A stretch of 64,000 nucleotides of DNA, taken from contig JBPXJS010000011.1 in NCBI GenBank assembly GCA_051715425.1, positions 182,526 to 246,525 of the forward strand, in the 5' to 3' direction. The notes under the pieces are model-generated. The model had not been told where the DNA came from, made no database searches, and worked only from the letters and a program-made list of their open reading frames with translations. Positions 46,001 to 56,100 of the stretch are shown piece after piece; the first letter of the stretch is position 1, and each line of letters starts with the position of its first letter. The position numbers and the translations under genes were made by a program. Source of the DNA: JAJTFA01 sp051715425 (lineage in GTDB: Bacteria; Bacteroidota; Bacteroidia; UKL13-3).

Positions 46001-48618
46001 TGGTATCTGATTTTAACGGTGACCCAAGACCTAAAACAGTTCCTACATCATATGGAGGAAACACCGCTCCTGATATTGGTGCATACGAGTTTGATGGTGC
46101 ACCTGCAGACTTTACAGCCCCTGTTATTTCATACACCGCATTGCCTTTGGCTACTACATCAACAGGTAGCAGAATATTAAATGGTTTTGCAGCAATTTCA
46201 GATTTATCCTCTGGTGTTGATAGTATTACCTATGCCCCAAGATGCTACTACAAGAAAAAGTCGGACAACAATACATATAATGGTAATACTTCTGCTGATA
46301 ATGGATGGAAGTATGCGGTAGCCGGCAATCAATCAACGCCATTTGGTTTTGTAATAGATTACAGTATTCTGAATGGAGGAAATGTAGCAGTGGGAGATAC
46401 CATTCAATATTTTGTAACTGCTCAGGATATTGCAGGGAATGTTTCAGCATTGCCTTCATCAGGATTTAGTGCAACATCAGTAAACACCATTACAACGTTT
46501 CCTTCATCACCTGAATATTATATCATCGTTGGAGCACCAATGTCAGGAACGTATACGGTGGGCTCTGCGGGTAATTTTTCTACGATTACTGAAGCAGCAA
46601 ATAATTTAAGATTAAGGGGAGTAAACGGTGCTGTAACATTATCGCTTACCAACCCTTCTTATGGAAGTGGTGAGGTATTTCCAATTGATTTTACGGATAT
46701 TAACGGAGTGAGTGCTTTAAATACCATTACCATGAAACCGGCAACTGGCATTGATGCAACAGTTACAGGAAGTGGTTCTGCAATTATCAAATTAACAAAT
46801 ACAAGCTATGTAACCATTGATGGATCGAATAACGGTACCAACTCGCGTAACCTGAGTTTAACCAATACAGCTAATACCACTAATACGGCTGTTGTTTGGA
46901 TTTCAGGAACTACAGGTTCCTCACATAATACCATAAAAAATACAAACCTCTCGGCTGGAGTTGATCAGTCAGCTGCAACCTTAATTACTTTTGGTATATT
47001 GATTAACGGAGCCACTGTAAGCACAACATCTTTGGGGGTTGATAATGACTCAAATACTATCGAGAACAATTTTATCATTAGAACCCGCTATGGTATTTTT
47101 ATCAGTGGACAAAGTGCTACAAATCCAAATGAACGGAATGTGATACGCAATAATATTATCGGTCCAAATGCTTTTGGAAGTGATCAGATTGGAAGAGCCG
47201 GTATTGTTATGCATAATAGCATCTATTCAGTTATTGCCGGAAATGAGATCAGGAATATTGGTACACTTATCAGTGATGTTGCAGCAGGAAGTGATAAGGC
47301 CGGTATTGCCTTGGCAACCGATGCACTATGGACACCAACTTCATCCGCGGTTTACGGAAGCAGAATAACAAATAACCGTATTTATAATATTGTAGATGAA
47401 AAGACGAATTCCGCGGTGGGTATCATTATTGCAGGAACAAAAGCTGGAGATTCAACAGGCAATATCGTAAGTAATAATTTTATTGCACAAATCCGCTCCA
47501 ACGGAACGTCAACTAATCAGGCTGTGGGTATAGGAATGGCAGCAGGAAATTCAGATTCAATTATTCATAATACCATAAGCTTAAGCGGTGATTTGGATCC
47601 TTTTGGTTCTACAACGGCAACAGTAAGTGCTTATGGATTACGTATCAGCAGCACAACGGTTGAACATCCATTTATCAGAAACAATATCATCAGGGTTGAT
47701 GTTACGTCAAACACAGGTACATTGCTTCACGGAGCAGCAAATATCCCATCCACTTTTAACTGGGGCAATGGTGGTATGAATAAAAATAACCTTTCAATAG
47801 ACGGAACGAACAGCCAGATGAGGACTGCTTCAATAGGAACTACCTTTTATGCTTCTCTTCAGGATTGGAGCACTGCATCCGGACGTGATCAGAATTCAGT
47901 AAACAGAAATGTTCAGTTTGTTTCTCCTACTGATCTTCACCTTACAGGAACATCAGTAAATGATACCTTCCTTATTACTTTTCCGGTTGCTGGTTTTATG
48001 ACAGATATTGATGGAGAAAACAGACACTTTCTGCCGTATCTGGGTGCCGATGAGTTACCAGGGGCTCCTCTTCCGGTAACATTAATTGGCTTTAATGGAA
48101 AATATAATAACGCCAATGCCGAGTTGACCTGGAGAACCACCAATGAATATAACAATAGCGGTTTTGAACTACAGGTTTCGGCAGATGGGCAATCGTTTGT
48201 TCCTGTTACCTTTGTTAATGCCAGAAATCAGCAAGGGGTTAATGATTATCAATATACTGACAGCAGGCCTTTTACCAAATACCATGTTTCGAAACTGTAT
48301 TATCGCCTGAAACAGGTTGACCTGAACGGTGATATTACCTATTCTCATGTGGTGATGATAGAGAAAAGTGTAGCTGCATCAACAACGGTTAACGTTTACC
48401 CTAATCCATTTGATGCCTTATTTAATGTGAGTGTTATTTCCGAGGTTAACTCTTCTGTGGCAATTGAGGTAAGGGATATTAACGGTAAGTTGGTTAAAAC
48501 AGCTGAATCCCTGAACCGTGAAATAACAATTGACTTATCCGGAGAAAATACGGGTATTTATTTCGTAAGGATTATTTCAGGTAATGAAGTGAAAACGGTA
48601 AAGGTGATCAAAAATTAA
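40063..48618 (+). CDS. Giant four-module T9SS surface protein with beta-helix domains
   Basis: This 2851-aa exported protein has a signal peptide (residues 1-27, ending SNA). Four modules of about 600-650 residues each begin with a TVG-type opening (for example YTVGSAGNFSTITEAANNLR) and continue as a right-handed beta-helix with many Asn-rich turns. Three linkers of about 170 residues join them and share KKKSDxNxFNGN, NGWKY, SPFSFxIDY and GDTIQYFVxAQD. A beta-sandwich and the type A sorting domain (VYPNPFDALF) close the protein. ATG at 40063 is chosen over TTG at 40015. It is probably an adhesin or passenger on the cell surface. Confidence 0.88.
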   Translation: MLLNRSSFLVSLLTLGMLLSVFQSNAQLTGTKTVGGGSPDYLTLAQAIDSINTLGVGAGGLIVEVAAGHTEVMTNKAIVTTTTSSANPLIIRKNGTGANPLFTAGAGVDTSDAFIFIAGTDYVTISGLDFAESVANTTIQTRMEWGIAVLKQSGTEGSQFVNINGCNITLNKANTYSVGIYSGNHTLTSTTALILSAFSGTNSNLRLENNTISNVYNGISVTGAVAQSAYDINNVITGNAISDFGGSATVARGIYVTNQQDMIIRDNGISGGNGTTAELNGIYAQTGISSNITIRKNNITLFSSATTSNVYGINNGIGNTAAGNTVSIDSNQVFNCVWNTASSGDFYAINNSSSAALINIFGNKIYNNRLVFSSSGITYMIYNQTSNGTNPVHIYRNEITGNTKSGSSGACYLIRASTATLSVTDNIIANDSILTGTGSIYAYYNAVSPVTETYTGNHIYHIINNGTGATYGIYLTTASGLKTVSRNQIYDLKGNSTVIGFYGTYGSPLVVSSNEIYGLVSMGGSAVVTGMQIGSPSSMVYNNYIYDLAAPVSSAPNAVIGLTVSAGTTHNINHNTIAVWGTSSVNNFGSSAVSVSSATPTVIFRNNIFSNNTTPTGTGFAVAYRRSAAVSTNYSDSSNGNIFYAGNLTGRKCIYYDGTNADSSLSAYKTRMATRDQASLYELPPFLSISTPPYNLHINTTQPTQVESKGVAISWIGTDFDNDTRNAGTPDIGADEGSFTPQDAAPPLISAGGISNTSSLSNRTLNSYASITDPSGIDTLTGFKPRIYFKKKSDANAFNGNTSSNNGWKYTESLNTTSPFSFNIDYNLVTGGGVSVWDTIQYFVVAQDKSPLVNVASIPATGFTGTSVGTITSAPSAPLEYIIISAPVSGNFTVGSGGTYTTITQAINFLRTVGISGHTTLEFISSQYDTLSETFPIVIKDINGAGSNATITMKPALNNTVSIVAKADAAFILDGIDYVTIDGSANGTTSRDMTIKNVSTSTTSSVIWIRNGASRGAAFNTVKNVNVYGNTNATTLCGIGLGSPTISVSSRGTDLDNNTIENCDFRFAQYGIYSSGLSAANKNRNNRFNNNTINSPAPANIMIAGILASFEDSLQIIGNHISGMSRSTDVAGIILGNNLSFGSTTTTGNEVSNVRISKNKIDSVVSTGAFSSAGIYVSPASAGVNMIDNNVISGVRGNATGTDIVAGIMVVGDTGAVRIYHNTISMSGSGTRSSPSYALAIGGKSHPVDIRNNILVNTSTTSGANYSYALGFNYSNFTGVISDKNIFYTTGANAKLFVAGDLDGGTEYNSLSAWQSASGTDGASLNINPLLVSEADLRIDLSSPAMNSGVAISSVNTDITNITRHVSSPSIGAYETGVDFTAPSISSGLLGNTTSVLNRVLTGFATITDGRGINTTSGTAPRIYYKKKNDDNVFGANNSATNGWKWAEATNTTSPFSFEINYSLLTGPVAIGDTINYFIAAQDNSSNANTGSFPIAGFSATSVGTINTAPTSPASYIIIDQPMHGSYTVGTAGVFPTLTVAANNLRLRGMDANVELSVGSNITEPAAVVFPQITEYGTGNYTLTIKPSVTATISADANNSGVLVLAGTDRVMIDGRIGVASTNELTIINLSTTATTKAGILIASSGTGQGCNNVTVRNVNLEMNNIAATGVSAIQAQGDNNDSLTLINNRIKKASIGINIFASTAAGTHQHVLIDNNMIGSSVAGEEISLGGIRVSHVSAVISSNDIRNITRSASSTVYGIQTGDYTAGTRISKNRIHGITSTYSTLAGAYGINLSGTNSASNIEVNNNIISKITRYNYSTSSTEYNPFGIRISGGTSHRIIHNSVNLYGASATVGTAGTLSAAFMVTSASCDSLVVLNNIFANKYQGLSGSKSYAVYSVSGVWYSDINNNNYDTTGAATFGRIGYAGSEVNTLPAFRVLTGRDLLSVSVNSRFANDSNLMVVSSSTPSQIESGGALTSVVSDFNGDPRPKTVPTSYGGNTAPDIGAYEFDGAPADFTAPVISYTALPLATTSTGSRILNGFAAISDLSSGVDSITYAPRCYYKKKSDNNTYNGNTSADNGWKYAVAGNQSTPFGFVIDYSILNGGNVAVGDTIQYFVTAQDIAGNVSALPSSGFSATSVNTITTFPSSPEYYIIVGAPMSGTYTVGSAGNFSTITEAANNLRLRGVNGAVTLSLTNPSYGSGEVFPIDFTDINGVSALNTITMKPATGIDATVTGSGSAIIKLTNTSYVTIDGSNNGTNSRNLSLTNTANTTNTAVVWISGTTGSSHNTIKNTNLSAGVDQSAATLITFGILINGATVSTTSLGVDNDSNTIENNFIIRTRYGIFISGQSATNPNERNVIRNNIIGPNAFGSDQIGRAGIVMHNSIYSVIAGNEIRNIGTLISDVAAGSDKAGIALATDALWTPTSSAVYGSRITNNRIYNIVDEKTNSAVGIIIAGTKAGDSTGNIVSNNFIAQIRSNGTSTNQAVGIGMAAGNSDSIIHNTISLSGDLDPFGSTTATVSAYGLRISSTTVEHPFIRNNIIRVDVTSNTGTLLHGAANIPSTFNWGNGGMNKNNLSIDGTNSQMRTASIGTTFYASLQDWSTASGRDQNSVNRNVQFVSPTDLHLTGTSVNDTFLITFPVAGFMTDIDGENRHFLPYLGADELPGAPLPVTLIGFNGKYNNANAELTWRTTNEYNNSGFELQVSADGQSFVPVTFVNARNQQGVNDYQYTDSRPFTKYHVSKLYYRLKQVDLNGDITYSHVVMIEKSVAASTTVNVYPNPFDALFNVSVISEVNSSVAIEVRDINGKLVKTAESLNREITIDLSGENTGIYFVRIISGNEVKTVKVIKN
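42277..46640 (+). repeat. Three repeated inter-module linkers inside the giant protein gene
   Basis: Linkers at about 42277-42810, 44195-44700 and 46106-46640 encode the same ~170-residue arrangement and are clearly homologous, but diverged at DNA level. They mark internal duplication of whole modules. The boundaries are approximate. Confidence 0.7.
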
Positions 48619-48635
48619 TACCACCTGTTTTGTCA

Positions 48636-48673
48636 TCAAAAGGGCTGTTTCTATTAGGATGCAGCCCTTTTGA
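48636..48673 (+). terminator. Terminator-like hairpin after the giant gene
   Basis: A perfect 12-bp inverted repeat (48636-48647 and 48662-48673) with a 14-base loop is followed by T-rich sequence. It separates the giant gene from hutI. Confidence 0.65.
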
Positions 48674-48783
48674 ATTTTAGAAGATGTAGTTTAGCTTAAC
48701 AATCACATCTGCTAATGCAACGGGTATAATTTTCATTTTTCCTTTTTTAAAATAACTTGCACCTATTAACGTGTTGCAATTTT

Positions 48784-50046
48784 ATGAATGGATTACTGAT
48801 TACCAATATCAAAGCACTTTATGGAATAACTCCACCTGATATGAAACGGAAGGCAGGAAAAGAAATGAGCCATTTTGAGTACATCAGTGATGCCTGGTTG
48901 TATCTGGAGAATGGAATCATTCATAGTTATGGATCGATGTCAGACGGCAGCCTGCAAAAGTTATTTCCTGAGGGCGCACAAAAAATCCAAACAATTGATG
49001 CAACGGGTAAGTTGGTTTTACCCTCATTTGTTGATTCGCACACACATATTGTTTTTGCGAAAACAAGAGAAGAGGAGTTTGTCATGCGCATTAAGGGAAA
49101 GTCTTATGAGGAAATAGCTGCAGCCGGTGGGGGTATTTTAAACTCTGCCCGAAAACTACAGGTTATGAGTGAGGATGAACTTTTCGAATCAGCCTGGTTG
49201 CGTTTACAGGAAGTTATCAGAAGTGGCACCGGAGCAATTGAAATAAAAAGCGGTTATGGATTAACCGTTGCAGACGAAATAAAAATGTTGCGGGTAATCA
49301 AACGTTTAAAAGAAGTTTCTCCCATTACCATCAAATCAACGTTTCTTGGTGCTCATGCTATTCCCGCTGAGTTCAAACAAAACCGAAGGGGATACATGGA
49401 TTTAATTATACATCAAATGTTACCTCAGGTTGCTCAGGAAAAGTTGGCCGATTATTGCGATGTTTTTTGTGATCAGGGTTTTTTTACGGTGGAGGAAACA
49501 GATGAAATTCTTACAGCGGCTGCCACATTCGGACTGAAGGCAAAAATACATGGCAACGAGTTGGGATATACCGGTGGAGTGCAGGTAGCGGTTAAACATC
49601 AGGCATTAAGTGTGGATCACCTCGAGTTTACCGGTGATGAAGAAATAGAAGCTCTAGGAACCAGCAATACCATGCCGGTGGGTTTGCCCAACTGTTCCTT
49701 TTTTCTTGGTATTCCTTATGCCCCCGGAAGAAAAATGATTGATGCTGGTTTGCCTTTCTGCCTGGCCAGCGATTATAACCCGGGCAGCTCTCCTAATGGA
49801 CGTATGGGTTTTGTTGTTTCACTGGCATGCACACAAATGAAATTAACACCTGAAGAGGCTTATAATGCAGCCACCATTAATGGAGCTGCTGCTTTGGAAT
49901 TAAGCAATACACATGGAAGTGTTGCAACGGGAAAGGTGGCAAATGTGTTGATCACAAAACCTGTTTCATCTCTTGCTTTTTTACCTTACAACTTCGGTTC
50001 TGATTATATTGATCAGGTAATTGTGAATGGTAAAGTATTTATCTGA
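48784..50046 (+). CDS. hutI: Imidazolonepropionase
   Basis: HutI opens the imidazolone ring in the third step of histidine breakdown to glutamate. The 420-aa amidohydrolase has the metal-binding DSHTHIVF (His86, His88), the substrate region SGTGAIEIKSGYGL and the GAHAIPAE segment typical of HutI. ATG at 48784 is preferred to a TTG at 48757. The other hut genes are not in the window, so the pathway is scattered or lies elsewhere. It lies between the two giant surface genes without a functional link to them. Confidence 0.94.
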   Translation: MNGLLITNIKALYGITPPDMKRKAGKEMSHFEYISDAWLYLENGIIHSYGSMSDGSLQKLFPEGAQKIQTIDATGKLVLPSFVDSHTHIVFAKTREEEFVMRIKGKSYEEIAAAGGGILNSARKLQVMSEDELFESAWLRLQEVIRSGTGAIEIKSGYGLTVADEIKMLRVIKRLKEVSPITIKSTFLGAHAIPAEFKQNRRGYMDLIIHQMLPQVAQEKLADYCDVFCDQGFFTVEETDEILTAAATFGLKAKIHGNELGYTGGVQVAVKHQALSVDHLEFTGDEEIEALGTSNTMPVGLPNCSFFLGIPYAPGRKMIDAGLPFCLASDYNPGSSPNGRMGFVVSLACTQMKLTPEEAYNAATINGAAALELSNTHGSVATGKVANVLITKPVSSLAFLPYNFGSDYIDQVIVNGKVFI

Positions 50047-50068
50047 TCAGATCTTATATAAAAACAAA

Positions 50069-50102
50069 AAGGCCCGCCATTACAGCGGGCCTTCGTTTTT
50101 TT
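50069..50102. terminator. Bidirectional terminator between hutI and the 27-repeat giant gene
   Basis: A 9-bp GC-rich stem (50069-50077 and 50085-50093) has A5 on the left and T7 on the right, so it can end both converging transcripts. Confidence 0.85.
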
Positions 50103-50114
50103 CATAGCTGGCTA

Positions 50115-53100
50115 TTATTGTTTGGTATACAATAATCTTTTGGTAATGGTGGCACCCTCTGCCTGAATGGTCACTAAATAAATACCTGAGGTAGCCTCCC
50201 GGATATTAAACTGTAGTTCTCCGTTTTGAAGTTCTTTCTCTGTTTGCAATATGTTTTTGCCCAACATGTCTATCACAATCACTTTTACTTTTCTGATATT
50301 GGTATTGCGCATTTCGATAGTCACATTGCCATCAGCAGTTGGGTTGGGATACAGATGCAGAGCTGCCTGGAGCTGAGCTTCACTTAAACCAACTTTGTTA
50401 AAGGTAAACTGATCTGAAAGTGTTTTGCAGTTCGATGCATTGGCTATTTCCACCTGGTAATTTCCACTCTCCGTGGCCACGTATACTTTAGCTGTAGCTC
50501 CACTTATTACCACACCATCTTTCCTCCATACATAACCGGTTGCGGTTTCTGAACAGATTAAAGAATCGGTTCCGGAAGGATTGCTTATTGTTGGTTTAAC
50601 CGGAGCTATATCAATGGTTACAGTTAATGCTGCAGTGGTATCCGTATTACATCCGGTGAGTACCAATGCACGATATAAACGTGTGGTAAATAAACTCACC
50701 GTGGTGTTGGTATGAGCCAAATTCTCACTTGCAGTGCTGCTAATTACATTCCAGTTGCCTCCATTATCACTGTAGAGCCAACCTTTTACTAAACCTCCGT
50801 TTATAAATCCGGTTACATTGGCAGATAATGGATTGCCGCTGCACAATACAGGAGTTAATGTGGTTGGTGTGATAGTGATGGTATTGCCTGACAGATTAGG
50901 CCTGATTTCTATCAGTACTTCTGCGGTAGTGTCATTGGAACAATTGCTGCTGTTGAAGGTAATAGCACGGTAAGCCCTTATTCTTGGATAACTTACAAAG
51001 GTGCTGGAATGGAACAGGGTAGTGCTGTTGTTTGAAACAGTTGTCCATGCGTTTATTGTGCTGTCTCTGTAAAGCCAGTTTACCACGTTGTTCACCTGAC
51101 CACTTACTGATACCTGTGCGGTAGAGTTTGAACAAAGCACAGGTGTTGTTGTGGTAGGTATGATGGTGTTGGCATTACCAGATCCTACAGGGTTGATATT
51201 TACTGAAGCTACACCTGATGTATCGAGCCCGCATGAAGAAACTGATTTTAATAGGGCACGATACTCCCTTGTGGAGGCCGAGGTAACAGTGGTTCCAAAA
51301 TCGGTGATACTGCTTGAAGTCGTGTTGCTATATACGCTCCATGAACCCCCGTTGATGCGAATGAGCCAGCCCTGAACGGTATAGGTTGCACCTGGATTTA
51401 TGTTCACATTAACCGGTGTGCCTGAACAAACATTACTTGCAGTGGCTGTTGCTGAAACCGGAGCATTGCCATTTACAATGGTATTAATACTTACCACCAC
51501 AGAAGCACTGGTATCATAACTGCAGTTGTTGCTGTTGTTAATTATTGCTCTGTATGTTCTGGTTACACTGCTGCTCAGGTTGGTATTAAAATCTGTGAAG
51601 GAAGTAGAAGGTTGGCCTGCAACAATCCATGAAGAGGAAGCATTGTCTCTGTACAACCAGCTTGTTATTGATGATCCGGTAAACCCGCTTACATTAAGTG
51701 TTACACTGTTTCCAACACAGATGCTTGATTTGGAAGCCTGAGGGATAACCGAGTTTTGATTTCCTTTTCCATTCGGGTTATATGTGATGGTAACCATAGC
51801 AGAGGTATCAATAGAACATCCGTTGCTCTTACGTACCAGTGCCCTGTAATTTCTGGTGGTACTGGTTACAACATTAGAGTTATTGTCAACAATGGTTGTT
51901 AAACCGCTTGAGGTAAATAGCTGCCAGGCACCATTATTCTCTCTGTATATCCAGTATTCTATCGTGTTGGAGCCAACACTTAAATTAATTACGGCACTTC
52001 CACCGGCACAAATAATGGCATTATTGGTGGTTGGTACAAGTGAATTATCATTGCTGTAAACCCTTGGAGAAATAGTTACGGTTAGCTCTCCGCTGCTATC
52101 ATTTGTACAAGAATTGGCTTTGGTGATAATAGCACGGTATTTTCTGATTACGGTTGATGCAATATTGGTATTGTAATCGGTAACTGATGTGGATGTGCTA
52201 AATGACAGGTCGCTGTATGCACCACCATTATTGCTTACCATCCATTTTTGAATGGTATTTCCAGAGCCAGGGGTAATATTGATTGTTACCGGAGTTCCTG
52301 TACAAACATTATTGCTGGAAGTGGTAGGGATAATGGTATTGTCTGTTCCATACAATCTCGGACTTATTAAAGAGGTGTCCTGATTAGATGAGTCAATATT
52401 ACAGGTTGTTCCTTTTCTGATAAGTGCTCTGTAAGTTCTGTTCACAGGCGAATTTACAAAGGTGCTCAGATCGGAAATATTACTGGTTGTTAAATTCATC
52501 AGGTTCCAGCTGCCTGTATAATTATCGCGTTTCATCCAGTTTACCACCGAGTTGTTTGACCCCGGAGTTACACTAATGGATAATACACCACCTGAACACA
52601 TATTGGTATTATTTACGTTTGGTACAATAGCCTGATCATTTCCATAAGTAAACGGATTAGTGGTTACAGACACAGGTGCCGTGGTGTCAATACTGCAATT
52701 TGTACCTTTAATAATTTGTGCACGGTATGTTCTCGTAAGCGGAGTTACTACATTCAACGACTGGCTGATGCTGGTTGATGAAGTATATATTGGCAACCAG
52801 CTTCCGGAATTGTTGTCGCGGTATAACCATCCCTGTAGGGTATTTCCGCTACCCGGTGTCACACTTATGGTATAAGATGATCCGGAGCAAACTGTTGATG
52901 GAGCTGTAGGTGTGATGGCATTGTCATTACCATATGTTCTTGGATTTACAGTGGCAAACGCTGCCTGTGTGGTATCGATATTACAGGTGCTTGTTTTATA
53001 TACCAATGCACGGTAACCAAGTGTGGTAGTGGTGCTGAAATAAGTATTGGTTTCGGTAAGGGTACTGTTCTGTGTTTGAGAAATAGTTCCTTTATCAATC

Positions 53101-56100
53101 CATTGGCCTCCGTTAATATTGTAGAACCAGCGAATCACTGTTGTATCTCCTGCTACAGTCATATTATGTGTAAACGAAGTACCGGTACAAACCGATGACG
53201 GGTTTAATACAGGTACCCTGTTGCTATTGCCAAGTGTTACCGGATTAATGGTTACCGTTACGCCTGCACTTGTATCGTAGCGGCAGTTGGTAGTGTTTAC
53301 AAAAATAGCCCGGTATGTTCTGGAAGTGCTGGTTCCAACAAATGTATTGTAATCAGTAAGGTTATTGTTGTTTCCATTAATCAATACCTGCCATGGTCCT
53401 GTATTATTACGGTATATCCAACTTGTTATGGTTACTCCACTAAGTGATAAATTGGATACAGGTGATCCAGTACAAATATTGGCTGATGACACGGTTGGTG
53501 TTTTGGTATTATCGTTTCCATAAGCAAAAGGATTGATGGCTATAGAAACCGCATTAGTGGTATCATAGCTGCAGTTGCGGAAAATAATAATACGGAATTC
53601 ACGTAATGTTGGAGTGCTCACATTGGTATTATAGTCTGTTATGGATGTGCTCACCGTATTGCTGTATACCTGCCATATACCACCGTTGGTTCTGTATAAC
53701 CATTGGAATACACTTCCTCCTGAAGGTACCGATACACTTACGTTAAATGAAGTACCGGCACAAACAGATGCTGGTGCCGTTGGTGTTACCGAAGAATTTC
53801 CGTTGGTGATAAATTTAATAAATACACTGTCGGCTCTTGCTGTATCACCCTGACATGAATTGGTAAGAAGCAGTGCCCTGTAATACCTCCATACCGGTGA
53901 GGCTACAGTGGCCACGTGAGAATAGAAGGTAGTTGCACTTGAAGGAATCATGGTCCATGTTCCGTTAGCTCCGTCTTTATATAGCCAGCCTTCAACAGTT
54001 CCGGATACGGTGAGGTTAACACTTGTTCCAGAGCAAACCGTATCAACTGAAACACTTGATTGGGTGGTACCTGTACCATATGTTTTGGATTTTAAAACCA
54101 CATTCTTCAGTTTGCTAGTAGTGTCGTTGGAACATTTTGCTGTATTAAATAAAACCACACGATAGGTTCTGATGGTTCCCGCAACAACGGATGTATTATT
54201 ATCGGTAAGAAAACGAGATGTAGAGGTGATGTCTTTCCATACCCCGCTGTTATCCCTGTATTGCCATTTGGTTACATTATAGGTACCGGTTGGTATGCTT
54301 AAAGAAATAGCTGCACCTGTACATACGGTATCGGGTCCTGTAATAACAGTGGCTGTATCATAGCCAATACCAATAGGATTTATATTTACTGCAACAGAAA
54401 GGGTACTGTCAAAATCACAACCTGTAGTATCTGTAATTACAGCCTTGTACAAACGGTTGGTTGTTGAAGTCACATAAGTATTCTGATGGGAGATGGATGT
54501 TGTATTGTAAGAGTTGTTCATGTCAAACCATGGTCCGGCTGAACCGTTATCACTAAAAATCCATCTGTAAACACTGTTACCACTTGGGGGAGTTACATTC
54601 AGATTGGTTGAGGAACCTGCACATATGCTGTTTGGCGAGGCAGTGGGTAAAGTTGTACCGGCATTTACACCGGGTCCGGTAGTATTTATAAAAATGGTAA
54701 TGGCGTTTCCTGTATCAATACTGCAAATGGTTGTATTATTAAGCAACGCTCTGTAAACCCTGGAGGTATTAACAGCTACATAACTGTTATTATCGGTTAA
54801 GGTGGTTGATGTAGTGTTAATCAGGTTCCAGTTTCCTCCGTTATCACTGTATATCCAACGTGCCACACCAGTGTATCCGGATGGCAGGGTGGTGGTGATA
54901 GTAACCGGTTTCCCATAACAATAGGTAGTTCTGTTTGAAGTAAGTCCTGCATTTACAATTCCTGTTCCTCTTGCATTTAACGCTACACTCACGGTATTTG
55001 ATGAGTCTATTGAACAGGTACTTGAGTTAAATAACAACACCCTGTAATTTCTGTTGGTGTTTACGGAGATATTAGCTGAATTATCATTAAAGCTGGATGA
55101 TGTAGTGGTAAATGGAAAATCATTCCATGTTCCATTATTGTCGCTGTAAATCCATTTGCGAACGGAATAAGGGCTAACTACGCTGGCACTAATAAAAGGG
55201 GTTGGACTATTCTGACACACAGAAGTGGTGCTTGATGTTGGCGTTATATTGGTTACGTATCCGTTGCTGTTTGGTGTGATGGTAACAGTAACTGCCGATG
55301 TTGTATCATAACTGCAGGTATTGGTATTATTCAATACCACTTTATAACTCCTGTTGGTAAAAACAGAAACAGTGGTTAGGGTATGTGAAACAGATGTTGA
55401 TGTATTATTAGGAATAACCAGCCATGGTCCGTTGTTATCGCTGTATAACCAACGTTGTACGCTCGTTCCGCCAGGCAATGATCCGTTGATATTGTTTCCG
55501 ATGGTACTGCCTGAACAATAATTGGTGCTGTTGGAAAGAATTCCAACCTGAGGTGCATAACCCTGAACACGTGAATTGATCATGATAGAAGCATCAGCAC
55601 TGGTATCATAGCTGCAACCAGATGTATTCAGATAAATAATGCGGTATGCACGTGAAAACGTTGATCCGGTAATGGTATTCTGATCGCTTACAAAGGAACT
55701 CTGGGTGGAACCGGTAAACTCATTCCACACCCCCGTTCCGTTATCTCTGTAAATCCATTTAAATACACTGGAACTGCCAACTGCCGGAGCACTTAAAGAA
55801 GCCGTATTGCCTGAACAAACCGAAGAGGTATTGATGATTGGTAAAGTAGTATTCAGGTTTCCATTACTGCTTGGTCTGATCTGAACAGTGGTGATCTGAG
55901 TGGTATCTGTGGCGCAACTTCCCTGCCGCAACAGAATGGCTCTGTATGACCTGTTGATGGTTACAGCTGTATATGGTGCAGTGATAGACTGGAAAGAACT
56001 TGAAGAAGAATTTAGAAAATCTGTCCATACTCCGTTATTGTCTCTGTAAATCCATTTCTGAACAGTACCGCTATAACTAAAGTTCATGCTAAAGCTGTTT

